Source of the DNA: JAAFHN01 sp031421855
Lineage (GTDB): Bacteria > Pseudomonadota > Gammaproteobacteria > Burkholderiales > Burkholderiaceae_C
Reading direction: 5' to 3'
Length of the DNA stretch: 5,452 bases
Assembly (NCBI GenBank): GCA_031421855.1
Contig: JANOPN010000217.1
Coordinates: forward strand, 1-5,452
Below the pieces are notes generated by a model. That model ran no database searches. It was not told the origin of the DNA and saw nothing but the letters and a program-made list of their open reading frames with translations. This document shows positions 1-5,452 of the stretch, in pieces. The first letter of the stretch is position 1. Each line of letters begins with the position of its first letter. The position numbers were made by a program, and so were the translations under genes.

Positions 1-703
1 TGTCTTCACGGGCGCCGTCGATCAGCACCAGGATGGCGCGCTCGGCCTTGACCGGATCGTGCGCGGCCACCGCATCGGCCACGGCGCGGTGCAGCGGCAG
101 CGAATTGCGCGGGCCATCCTTGCGGCTGGTCGAAATCTCGAAACTGGTGCGCAGCAGGGCGCTCAACGCTTTGCTCATTTGCACCAGCAGCCGGTTGCCA
201 CTGGCTTGCAACAGGGTTTGGTGAAAGCGCAGGTCGTGAACCAAATAGTCACCCTGCCCGTTCACCGCAGCAACCATGCCGACAAACGCCGCGCGCAGCT
301 GCGCTATTTGTTCGGGCGAGGCCCGCAGCGCAGCTAAGCGCACCGCTGCGGGCTCCACGATGCGCCGCAAGTCTTGCGAGTCGCGCAAAAACGCGTTGGT
401 GAGCCCCTCGGACACATGCCAGCGGATGACGTCAGCGTCAAACAAATTCCACTGATCCGCCTGCAGCACGCGGGTTCCGACTTTAGGCCCGGTGCTGACC
501 ATGCCCTTAGCCACCAACGACTTGACGGCCTCGCGCACCACCGTGCGACTCACGCCGAGCGACTCACCCATGACGGGCTCAGCCGGCAAACCGCTGCCCT
601 GCGGGTAGCGCCCCGCAACAATGCCCGCGCCCAAAAAGTCCAGGGTCGAGCCGTGGACGTTTTTGATTGGGCTGGGCATGACGAATGCGGTTGTCGAGGG
701 CAT
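1..703 (-). CDS. GntR/FCD-family transcriptional regulator, DgoR-like (3' end cut by window)
   Basis: Reading the minus strand from the ATG at 703 gives 234 residues without a stop before the window ends. An N-terminal winged helix-turn-helix (about residues 15-80) has the GntR signature VSRTVVREAVKSL at 51-63 and the wing KVGTRVL at 74-80. The linker QWNLFDADVIRWH (84-96) is characteristic of DgoR-type regulators of sugar-acid genes. The C-terminal FCD ligand domain (about 105 onward) shows Asp157, His161 and His205 at positions that usually bind a metal and a carboxylate effector. GntR/FCD members are about 230-260 residues, so only the last few are missing. It is divergent from the dehydratase gene, so it probably represses that operon until a sugar acid or keto-acid binds; this role is inferred. 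There is no clear Shine-Dalgarno sequence; the ATG at 679 is an alternative start. Confidence 0.9.
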   Translation of the reverse strand, partial: MPSTTAFVMPSPIKNVHGSTLDFLGAGIVAGRYPQGSGLPAEPVMGESLGVSRTVVREAVKSLVAKGMVSTGPKVGTRVLQADQWNLFDADVIRWHVSEGLTNAFLRDSQDLRRIVEPAAVRLAALRASPEQIAQLRAAFVGMVAAVNGQGDYLVHDLRFHQTLLQASGNRLLVQMSKALSALLRTSFEISTSRKDGPRNSLPLHRAVADAVAAHDPVKAERAILVLIDGARED

Positions 704-730
704 CAGGGTTGTTTTGGATGGTTGGGCGGC

Positions 731-757
731 TTGATAGGCTTATCATATGACCATAAC
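731..757. promoter_or_regulatory. Divergent intergenic control region with candidate GntR operator
   Basis: The gap between the regulator start (703) and the dehydratase start (796, or 766) is the only place for both promoters and an operator. It contains the perfect 8-bp palindrome TCATATGA at 743-750, inside a looser dyad with TTAT at 740-743 and ATAA at 753-756. A rightward promoter could use TTGATA (731-736) as -35 with CATAAC (752-757) as a weak -10. On the other strand TATGAT (748 to 743) is a good -10 for the regulator gene, but no convincing -35 goes with it. A regulator bound to this dyad would cover both. The symmetry is seen; its use as an operator is inference. Confidence 0.4.
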
Positions 758-795
758 ACCATTGAATGCCCGTACTTTTTACCGGACAAACCCGC

Positions 796-2556
796 ATGAG
801 CAACAACCCAACCCAGCCAACACCTGTCAAACCCAAAAAGCAAGCCCACGAGCTGCGCAGCCAACAGTGGTGGGGCCGCAACGACCGCGATGGTTTTTTG
901 TATCGCAGCTGGGTCAAAGGCAAAGGCGTGCCGCACGACCAGTTTGACGGCCGCCCCGTCATCGGTATTTGCAACACATTCAGCGAGCTCACGCCTTGCA
1001 ACAGCCACTTTCGAGCTCTGGCTGAGCAAGTCAAGATCGGGGTTTATGAGGCGGGCGGCTTTCCGCTCGAGTTTCCGGTCATGTCGTTGGGCGAGACGCT
1101 GATGCGCCCGACCGCGATGCTCTACCGCAACTTGGTCAGCATGGACGTTGAAGAAAGCATCCGCGCCAACCCCATCGACGCTGTTGTCTTGCTCATGGGC
1201 TGCGACAAAACGACACCCGCCTTGATGATGGGCGCAGCCAGCGTCGACTTGCCCACCATTGGCGTCAGCGGCGGCCCAATGCTCAACGGAAAGTGGCGCG
1301 GCCAAGAACTCGGCAGCGGCACGGCGGTGTGGCAACTCAGCGAGCGGGTGCGCGCAGGAACGCTCAAATTGGAGGAGATGTTTGAGGCCGAAAGCTGCAT
1401 GAGCCGCAGCCACGGCCACTGCATGACCATGGGCACGGCCAGCACCATGGCCAGCATGGTCGAGTCCATCGGGTTAGGCCTGCCGGGCAATGCAGCCTAC
1501 CCTGCAGTCGACGGTCGGCGAAACGTGTTGGCCCGAATGTCGGGGCGACGCATCGTTGACATGGTGCACGAAGACTTGCTGATGTCCAAAGTGCTCACGC
1601 GGCACGCCTTTGAGAACGCCATCAAAACGCTGGCCGCGATTGGTGGCAGCACCAATGCGGTGGTGCACTTGATCGCCATCGCCCGGCGCATTGGCGTCGA
1701 GCTGTGCATTGACGACTTTGACCGCTTGGCTGCCGACATGCCCTGCTTGGTCAATTTGCAACCCAGCGGCAAGTACTTGATGGAAGACTTTTGCTACGCA
1801 GGCGGGCTGCCGGTGGTGATGAAAGAAATCCAAAACCACCTCCATGTCGATCAAGTCACCGTCACCGGGCAAACCATCGGGGCAAACATCGAAAGCGCTG
1901 AAAACTTCAACACCGACGTGATCACGCCGCTTGCCCAACCGTTCAAAGACAAAGCCGGTATTTGTGTGCTGCGCGGCAACTTGGCTCCACGCGGCGCGGT
2001 CATCAAACCCAGCGCGGCCACACCCGCTTTGCTCGTGCACACCGGGCGGGCGGTGGTGTTTGAGAACTCCGACGATTTGCACAAGCGCATTGATGACGAG
2101 TCGCTCGACGTGGACGAACACTGCGTGTTGGTGCTCAAAAACTGCGGCCCCAAGGGCTACCCGGGCATGGCCGAAGCAGGCAACATGCCCTTGCCGCCCA
2201 AGCTGCTTCGACGCGGCATCACCGACATGGTTCGCTTGTCTGACGCCCGCATGAGCGGCACCGCCTACGGCACCGTCGTGCTGCACACGACCCCCGAGGC
2301 AGCAGACGGCGGGCCGCTCGCCTTGGTTCAAACGGGCGACCTGATTGAGCTCAATGTGCCTCAGCGCCGCCTGCATTTGCATGTTGACGACGCAGAATTG
2401 GCCCGCCGGCGCGCATTGTGGACACCGCCGACCCCGCCAATGACCTCGGGCTACTGGAAACTCTACATCGACCACGTGCTGCAAGCCGATGAGGGCGCGG
2501 ACTTCGACTTCTTGGTTGGCAGACGCGGCAGCGCGGTGCCCAAAGACAACCATTAA
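796..2556 (+). CDS. Sugar-acid dehydratase, IlvD/Edd family (L-arabinonate/pentonate dehydratase-like)
   Basis: This is a 586-residue cytoplasmic enzyme predicted to remove water from an aldonic acid to give a 2-keto-3-deoxy acid. It has the family's Fe-S cysteines: Cys68 (in TPCN), Cys136 (in MGCDKTT) and Cys209 (in SRSHGHC). These match the [2Fe-2S] ligands known in Rhizobium L-arabinonate dehydratase. The Mg site is also present: Glu100, Asp137, Lys138 (carbamylated in the family) and Glu460. Ser487 in DARMSGTAYGT is the likely catalytic base. The N-terminal motif LRSQQWWGR and the C-terminal motif ADFDFLVGRRG also match sugar-acid dehydratases rather than dihydroxy-acid dehydratase for branched amino acids. 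Arabinonate, xylonate, fuconate or galactonate are all possible substrates. The in-frame ATG at 766 would add 10 residues. I prefer 796 because it leaves room for a promoter and better fits the family N terminus; neither start has a good Shine-Dalgarno sequence. Confidence 0.93.
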   Translation: MSNNPTQPTPVKPKKQAHELRSQQWWGRNDRDGFLYRSWVKGKGVPHDQFDGRPVIGICNTFSELTPCNSHFRALAEQVKIGVYEAGGFPLEFPVMSLGETLMRPTAMLYRNLVSMDVEESIRANPIDAVVLLMGCDKTTPALMMGAASVDLPTIGVSGGPMLNGKWRGQELGSGTAVWQLSERVRAGTLKLEEMFEAESCMSRSHGHCMTMGTASTMASMVESIGLGLPGNAAYPAVDGRRNVLARMSGRRIVDMVHEDLLMSKVLTRHAFENAIKTLAAIGGSTNAVVHLIAIARRIGVELCIDDFDRLAADMPCLVNLQPSGKYLMEDFCYAGGLPVVMKEIQNHLHVDQVTVTGQTIGANIESAENFNTDVITPLAQPFKDKAGICVLRGNLAPRGAVIKPSAATPALLVHTGRAVVFENSDDLHKRIDDESLDVDEHCVLVLKNCGPKGYPGMAEAGNMPLPPKLLRRGITDMVRLSDARMSGTAYGTVVLHTTPEAADGGPLALVQTGDLIELNVPQRRLHLHVDDAELARRRALWTPPTPPMTSGYWKLYIDHVLQADEGADFDFLVGRRGSAVPKDNH

Positions 2557-2607
2557 CATGTCGACTGGAGCAGTCGTGTTCTGGGCGCCAAGAAAAATAC
2601 TCCTAAA

Positions 2608-2621
2608 TTTGTAGCAACAAA
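2608..2621. promoter_or_regulatory. Possible operator: TTTGT-N4-ACAAA inverted repeat upstream of the SDR gene
   Basis: The 120-bp gap between the dehydratase stop and the SDR start is unusually AT-rich for this window. It holds the inverted repeat TTTGT AGCA ACAAA, 14 bp with 5-bp arms. Half-sites of the TTGT/ACAA type are common among GntR/FCD operators, so this could be a second site for the neighbouring regulator and could mark an internal promoter. No matching copy was found in the divergent region, which weakens the idea. Confidence 0.25.
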
Positions 2622-2676
2622 CCCAATGAATACGGTGACCAATAGCCAATAACTCATCAAAATCGATCAAAACAAC

Positions 2677-3456
2677 ATGAAATCAAGCCAATCCATCAAC
2701 TTCGGCCACGCGGGTCGGGTCGTCATTGTCACGGGCGCTTCTCAGGGCATCGGCGCCGCATGCGCGCGCCGCTTCGCGCGTGAGGGGGCGAAAGTGGTGT
2801 TGAGCGACCTCGATGCCACGCGCGGCGAAGCGCTTGCCACTGAGCTTGGCGCAAGCTTTGTGCGCTGTGACGTGTCTGACCGCGCACAAGTCGAGGCATT
2901 GGTTGCGCAAACCATGGCCAAACACCAGCGCATTGACATACTGGTCAATAACGCAGGAACCTTCAAAGCCGCCGATTTTCTCGATGTCACCGAGGCCGAT
3001 TGGGACACCGTCATCAACGTCAACCTCAAAGGCGCGTTTTTAGTCGCACAGGCAGTCGCACGCGAAATGGTCAAAACAGGCGGCGGCGCCATCGTCAACA
3101 TGAGTAGCGTCAACGGCGTGATGGCCATCCCCAGCATCGCAAGCTACAACGCCAGCAAAGGCGGCATCAACCAACTCACCCGAGCAATGTCGCTCGCCCT
3201 AATCGACCAGGGTGTGCGCGTCAACGCTGTGGCCCCCGGCACGATCGCGACCGAGCTCGCCGCACAGGCGGTTTTGACAAGTGAAGAGGCCAAAAATCGA
3301 ATTCTGAGCCGCACGCCCATGAAACGCTTGGGCGAACCCGAAGAAATCGCCGACGCAGTCGCTTTTCTGGCGTCAAGCGCAGCGAGCTACATCACTGGCG
3401 AAATACTCACCGTCGACGGCGGTCGCCAAGCGCTTAACTACACCGTGGTGGTTTGA
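2677..3456 (+). CDS. Classical short-chain dehydrogenase/reductase, probable sugar or sugar-acid dehydrogenase
   Basis: This 259-residue Rossmann-fold oxidoreductase is of normal length for a classical SDR. The cofactor motif TGASQGIG is at 19-26. Asp44 at the end of the second strand (VVLSDLD) favours NAD over NADP. NNAG is at 91-94, and the catalytic set is Asn116, Ser144, Tyr157 and Lys161 (SYNASKGG). PG is at 187-188 and the C-terminal VDGG motif at 247-250. It follows the dehydratase on the same strand after 120 bp and is immediately followed by the GNAT-like gene, which suggests a catabolic operon. In non-phosphorylating sugar pathways such an SDR either oxidises the aldose at C1 or oxidises a later 2-keto-3-deoxy acid; the sequence alone does not decide. 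An amino-acid- or lipid-directed FabG-like role is less likely given the neighbours. No strong Shine-Dalgarno sequence is seen before this ATG. Confidence 0.9.
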   Translation: MKSSQSINFGHAGRVVIVTGASQGIGAACARRFAREGAKVVLSDLDATRGEALATELGASFVRCDVSDRAQVEALVAQTMAKHQRIDILVNNAGTFKAADFLDVTEADWDTVINVNLKGAFLVAQAVAREMVKTGGGAIVNMSSVNGVMAIPSIASYNASKGGINQLTRAMSLALIDQGVRVNAVAPGTIATELAAQAVLTSEEAKNRILSRTPMKRLGEPEEIADAVAFLASSAASYITGEILTVDGGRQALNYTVVV

Positions 3457-3903
3457 ATGCAAGCTGAAGTCGCGTTCAACCTCGAATCCATCAAACCCTC
3501 CGAGGCGCAGATTTTGACCCTGTACGAGCTGTTGTTGGCCCGTCAACACAACATCAGCCACAAAACCCGCCCCAACTTCGACGATCACTGCACATTTGTT
3601 CGCAGCAAGCCTTATCGCAAGTGGTACCTGATCAACCGCGACAACCGCGCCAATTGCGCACTCGGCTCGGTTTACGTGATGAAAACCAACGTGATTGGCC
3701 TGTCGCTACCGGACTCATGTGCCGAGCTCATGGCGCCCGTATTGAAAGGTATTTGCGCCTTACATCGTCCGCTGGCACCCATCAAATCGGTTCGCCAAGC
3801 CGAGTTTGTCGTCAACGTCGCCCCCAGCAACGCCGCGCTGGCAGCCGCCTTACGCGACTTGGGTGCAACGCTCATCCAGCACAGCTACCGAATTGAGTTG
3901 TAG
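3457..3903 (+). CDS. Small GNAT-fold acetyltransferase-like protein with degenerate acetyl-CoA motif
   Basis: The protein has 148 residues, with no signal peptide or membrane segment. Its pattern recalls small GNAT N-acetyltransferases of the kind found in surface-sugar clusters: NISHKTRPNFDDH (32-44), PYRKWYLI (52-59), a strand GSVYV (70-74), a strand IGLSL (80-84), and a C-terminal NVAPSNAALAAALRDLG (120-136) followed by a final strand ending in YRIEL. What is missing is the usual Q/R-x-x-G-x-G/A acetyl-CoA loop. After IGLSL the sequence is LPDSCAELMAPVLKGI (84-99), with no such glycine cluster. It may therefore bind another ligand or be inactive as an acetyltransferase. The ATG starts at the base after the SDR stop (TGA-ATG), so the two are probably translationally coupled and this gene belongs to the sugar-acid operon. 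Family placement is from memory of the pattern; function is unknown. Confidence 0.7.
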   Translation: MQAEVAFNLESIKPSEAQILTLYELLLARQHNISHKTRPNFDDHCTFVRSKPYRKWYLINRDNRANCALGSVYVMKTNVIGLSLPDSCAELMAPVLKGICALHRPLAPIKSVRQAEFVVNVAPSNAALAAALRDLGATLIQHSYRIEL

Positions 3904-3904
3904 A

Positions 3905-4008
3905 TAGGACTTACGCAAAACTGCCCCAGCCGCGTTGCAGCTCCTAGCCGTGCTGTTCGCACTGTCGTCGTCGCTGCGCCTTGCTGGAGCGGTTTTGCGT
4001 AAGTCCTA
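3905..4008. repeat. TA-bounded 104-bp inverted-repeat element, copy 1 (MITE/REP-like)
   Basis: The ends are mutually inverted: TAGGACTTACGCAAAAC at 3905-3921 matches the reverse complement of 3992-4008 exactly. The stem extends to 26 positions (3905-3930 with 3983-4008) with one G-T wobble and one C-A mismatch. An inner hairpin GTGC-TGTTC-GCAC lies at 3950-3962. Without the outer TA pairs the element is exactly 100 bp (GGAC...GTCC), which would fit insertion at a TA target as in IS630/Tc1-type elements. It contains no reading frame. It begins one base after the GNAT-like stop codon and ends eight bases before the stop of the convergent SDR, so it may fold in both transcripts. A copy with 94 of 104 bases identical lies at 5025-5128. 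Confidence 0.88.
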
Positions 4009-4016
4009 TTAGATTG

Positions 4017-4799
4017 TCAGTCGCGCACATCAGCGACCGGATTTGACCCAAAATCTGGCCGGTCTAGGTATGCCAACAAGCGCGTGGCTGCATCGTGCGG
4101 GGACAACAGCAAGCCCTCGGCCTTGTATTGCGCGAACTGCACTTGCGCGGCGAATTTTGCTGGATCGGCCGTGCGCAGCGTCACTTGCATGTCCGTGTCA
4201 ATGATCCCCGGCGCGAGCGACACCACTTTGGCTGCGGTGTAGCCACCCCGGCTTGTCTCTTGGGTTTGTGCCTCGTCGAGCGCCAAAACCCGGGTGTAGT
4301 GATCCATACCCGCCTTAATCGCGCTATAAACCGCCGACCCGGCCAAAGCACGCCGGCCGTTGCCCGACGACACATTCAAAATTCGCTTGTCGCATTGCCA
4401 AGCCGAGCAACAGGCCAACGTCGCTTGGCAAAGCAACACGACTGACTCCAACCCCACGCGCAGAACCTTGGCGCTCTCGGCCGCGTCCAAATCCCGCGCG
4501 GGACCAGGAGACGTCAAAAGTGCGGCGTTGTTGATCAAGTTCAATCGCACCACACCCAAAGGATCAAATCCGTTCAGCCACTGGCTCAATCTCGCCACGG
4601 TGCCCTGAGCATCGCTTAAATCCTCAGCCCATTGGACGGTGCCTGTCACGGAAGCCAACGCCTCGCTGTGCCCGCGAGAGATGCCCAACACCAAGTCGCC
4701 GCGCGCCGCCAATTGCAAGGCAATCGCCTCGCCCATGCCCCGCGACGCGCCCGTGACGATGGACAAAGTGACGGGCTTGGCGGTGGTTGCGAGCGACAT
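4017..4799 (-). CDS. Short-chain dehydrogenase/reductase, sepiapterin/benzil-reductase-like
   Basis: This is a 260-residue cytoplasmic Rossmann-fold reductase. The motif TGASRGMG is at 16-23, and Arg42 after the second strand (GISRG) suggests NADPH. The usual NNAG is NNAA (90-93). The catalytic residues Ser145, Tyr158 and Lys162 are present (VYSAIKAGMDHY), and APGIIDTDMQ is at 196-205. The segment SLAPGIIDTDMQ and the overall pattern resemble bacterial sepiapterin reductase/benzil reductase-like SDRs, which reduce carbonyls. The true substrate cannot be told. Four cysteines fall within 13 residues (124, 130, 131, 136), which is unusual for the family. It is convergent to the sugar-acid operon and divergent from the tRNA gene, so it is probably a single-gene unit unrelated to the left-hand pathway. 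Its 5' leader overlaps the tRNA promoter region. Confidence 0.88.
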   Translation of the reverse strand: MSLATTAKPVTLSIVTGASRGMGEAIALQLAARGDLVLGISRGHSEALASVTGTVQWAEDLSDAQGTVARLSQWLNGFDPLGVVRLNLINNAALLTSPGPARDLDAAESAKVLRVGLESVVLLCQATLACCSAWQCDKRILNVSSGNGRRALAGSAVYSAIKAGMDHYTRVLALDEAQTQETSRGGYTAAKVVSLAPGIIDTDMQVTLRTADPAKFAAQVQFAQYKAEGLLLSPHDAATRLLAYLDRPDFGSNPVADVRD

Positions 4800-4807
4800 A
4801 GCGGGCT

Positions 4808-4838
4808 TTCAAAAGTTCAACTGGGGAGCGGCTAGAAT
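4808..4838 (+). promoter_or_regulatory. Probable promoter of the tRNA-Ser gene
   Basis: TAGAAT at 4833-4838 matches the -10 consensus at five of six positions and ends 12 bases before the mature tRNA 5' end, a sensible spacing. The -35 is poor: TTCAAA at 4808-4813 with a 19-bp spacer is the best match. The region also forms the leader of the divergent SDR gene. Confidence 0.5.
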
Positions 4839-4850
4839 ACTGGGTTGCAC

Positions 4851-4940
4851 GGAAGGGTGGATGAGCGGTTTAAGTCGCACGCCTGGAAAGCGTGTGTGGG
4901 TTTATCCCCACCGCGGGTTCGAATCCCGCCTCTTCCGCCA
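4851..4940 (+). tRNA. tRNA-Ser, anticodon GGA
   Basis: This is a complete class II tRNA of 90 nt with CCA encoded. The acceptor stem is GGAAGGG (4851-4857) with CTCTTCC (4930-4936), including one G-T pair, and the discriminator is G4937. The D arm contains AGCGGTTTAA. The anticodon stem is CACGC/GCGTG with loop CTGGAAA, placing the anticodon GGA at 4885-4887, which reads UCC and UCU serine codons. The long variable arm GTGGG-TTTATC-CCCAC (4896-4911) is typical of tRNA-Ser. The T arm is GCGGG-TTCGAAT-CCCGC (4913-4929). It is transcribed alone, with a -10 box upstream and an intrinsic terminator downstream. Confidence 0.98.
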
Positions 4941-4982
4941 AAAATGAGTTTAAGCGCGATTCACCTCGCCCTTAGGCGCCCG

Positions 4983-5018
4983 AAAAGCCTCCCGAACCTT
5001 GGTTTGAGAGGCTTTTTT
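4983..5018 (+). terminator. Rho-independent terminator after tRNA-Ser
   Basis: A perfect 9-bp stem, AAAAGCCTC (4983-4991) with GAGGCTTTT (5008-5016), runs into a T tract (TTTTTTGTTTTG from 5013). The 16-nt loop can pair further (AAC with GTT). It lies 43 bases after the tRNA CCA end and just before the second repeat copy. Confidence 0.88.
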
Positions 5019-5024
5019 GTTTTG

Positions 5025-5128
5025 TAGGACTTACGCAAAACAACCCCAGCCGCGTTGCAGCTCGTAGCCGTGCTGTTCGCACTGTCGTCGTCGCTGCGCC
5101 TAGCCGGGACAATTTTGCGTAAATCCTA
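5025..5128. repeat. TA-bounded 104-bp inverted-repeat element, copy 2 (MITE/REP-like)
   Basis: It aligns without gaps to copy 1 at a fixed offset of 1120 bases and in the same orientation, with 94 of 104 bases identical. The right arm has decayed: only 20 of the 26 stem positions that pair in copy 1 (24 Watson-Crick plus one wobble) still pair here, with mismatches at 5030, 5041-5044 and 5048. The inner 58 bases (5044-5101) differ from copy 1 at one site only, position 5064. It starts six bases after the terminator T run ends and contains no reading frame. Confidence 0.88.
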
Positions 5129-5192
5129 TTGGTGATCGCGTCGCAAATCTGAGGTGTCTACAAATCCACCCAAACCGCTCGATACTCAGCGG

Positions 5193-5452
5193 ATGAACTT
5201 TTCACGCTTCTTGCCCGCAATCAGTGCCATTTTTGCCGCAGTCCTGCTTTGGAATACCACCGCGCAAGCCCAACCCAACGCCGCCGCACCACCCCTGCAA
5301 AGCATTGTCGCAGTCGACATTGACCGCTATTTGGGGGTTTGGTACGAGGTTGCGCTGATTCCGAACAAGTTCCAGTCCATGTGCCTCAGCGACACCAGCG
5401 CTGAATACGCCAAGCGAGCCGACGGCACGCTGAGCGTCACCAACCGCTGCAA
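5193..5452 (+). CDS. Exported bacterial lipocalin, Blc-like (5' part, cut by window)
   Basis: Eighty-six full codons are visible before the window ends; bacterial lipocalins are usually about 170-200 residues. Residues 1-26 form a Sec signal peptide: Arg5, a hydrophobic core about 8-20, and a likely cleavage after Ala-Gln-Ala (24-26). There is no lipobox cysteine, so the product should be periplasmic or secreted rather than a lipoprotein like E. coli Blc. The lipocalin G-x-W signature is in DRYLGVWYEVA (44-54), followed by IPNKF (56-60), Cys64, the strand SAEYAKRADGTLSV (69-82) and NRC (84-86), all matching the bacterial lipocalin pattern. Cys64 and Cys86 may form a disulfide. Family members bind fatty acids or lysophospholipids and are linked to envelope stress; the ligand here is unknown. 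No clear promoter or Shine-Dalgarno sequence is seen in the 64 bases between repeat copy 2 and the ATG. Confidence 0.88.
   Translation, partial: MNFSRFLPAISAIFAAVLLWNTTAQAQPNAAAPPLQSIVAVDIDRYLGVWYEVALIPNKFQSMCLSDTSAEYAKRADGTLSVTNRC

Noticed and set aside
703..1419. 238-codon minus-strand open frame overlapping the divergent gap
   Set aside because: It is the antisense of the dehydratase 5' half and would run through the regulator promoter; the true regulator frame begins at 703 in another frame.
2557..2580. Hairpin CGACT-GGAGC-AGTCG just after the dehydratase stop, considered as a terminator
   Set aside because: The stem is only 5 bp before a bulge and no T tract follows, so an intrinsic terminator is not supported.
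1474..2670. 398-codon open frame on the minus strand opposite the dehydratase
   Set aside because: It has no recognisable motifs, is His/Val/Gln-rich in the way antisense frames of GC-rich genes are, and lies wholly opposite a well-supported enzyme.
4639..5027. Plus-strand open frames running through the tRNA-Ser gene
   Set aside because: They are chance frames across a clear tRNA and antisense to the SDR start; no motif or initiation signal supports them.
3905..5128. Two repeats considered as a CRISPR array or composite transposon
   Set aside because: There are only two copies about 1 kb apart with internal inverted repeats, and between them lie housekeeping-type genes without a transposase.
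4851..5128. Repeat next to a tRNA gene considered as an integration attachment site
   Set aside because: The repeat does not duplicate any part of the tRNA 3' end, no integrase is present, and the terminator between them is intact.

Overview
This 5.45 kb window looks like ordinary chromosome from a fairly GC-rich betaproteobacterium. The order Burkholderiales is an inference, with a Comamonadaceae-like freshwater or soil genome the most likely. It rests on the look of the proteins, the codon use and the short dispersed inverted repeat, not on any search. No phage, plasmid, CRISPR or transposase gene is visible.

Left part (1-3903): a sugar-acid catabolism locus. A GntR/FCD regulator resembling DgoR runs leftwards off the edge. 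Divergent to it is an IlvD/Edd-family sugar-acid dehydratase that closely resembles L-arabinonate/pentonate dehydratases. Next come a classical NAD-type short-chain dehydrogenase and a small GNAT-fold protein whose ATG directly follows the dehydrogenase stop codon. The likely logic is that the SDR oxidises a sugar (or a later intermediate), the dehydratase turns the aldonate into a 2-keto-3-deoxy acid, and the regulator senses a pathway acid. The short divergent gap holds dyad symmetry that could be the operator. Transporter, lactonase and the later enzymes must lie outside the window, so the substrate cannot be fixed here. The job of the GNAT-like protein is the main open question.

Middle (3904-5128): two same-orientation copies of a 104-bp TA-bounded inverted-repeat element (94 of 104 bases identical, no indels) bracket an unrelated module. 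That module is a leftward sepiapterin/benzil-reductase-like SDR and a divergent tRNA-Ser(GGA) with its own -10 box and a strong intrinsic terminator.

Right end (5193-5452): the 5' part of an exported bacterial lipocalin (Blc-like), cut by the window edge.

Every protein-coding stretch is explained by a family except for details of the GNAT-like gene. The best candidates for something new are that gene and the repeat pair.
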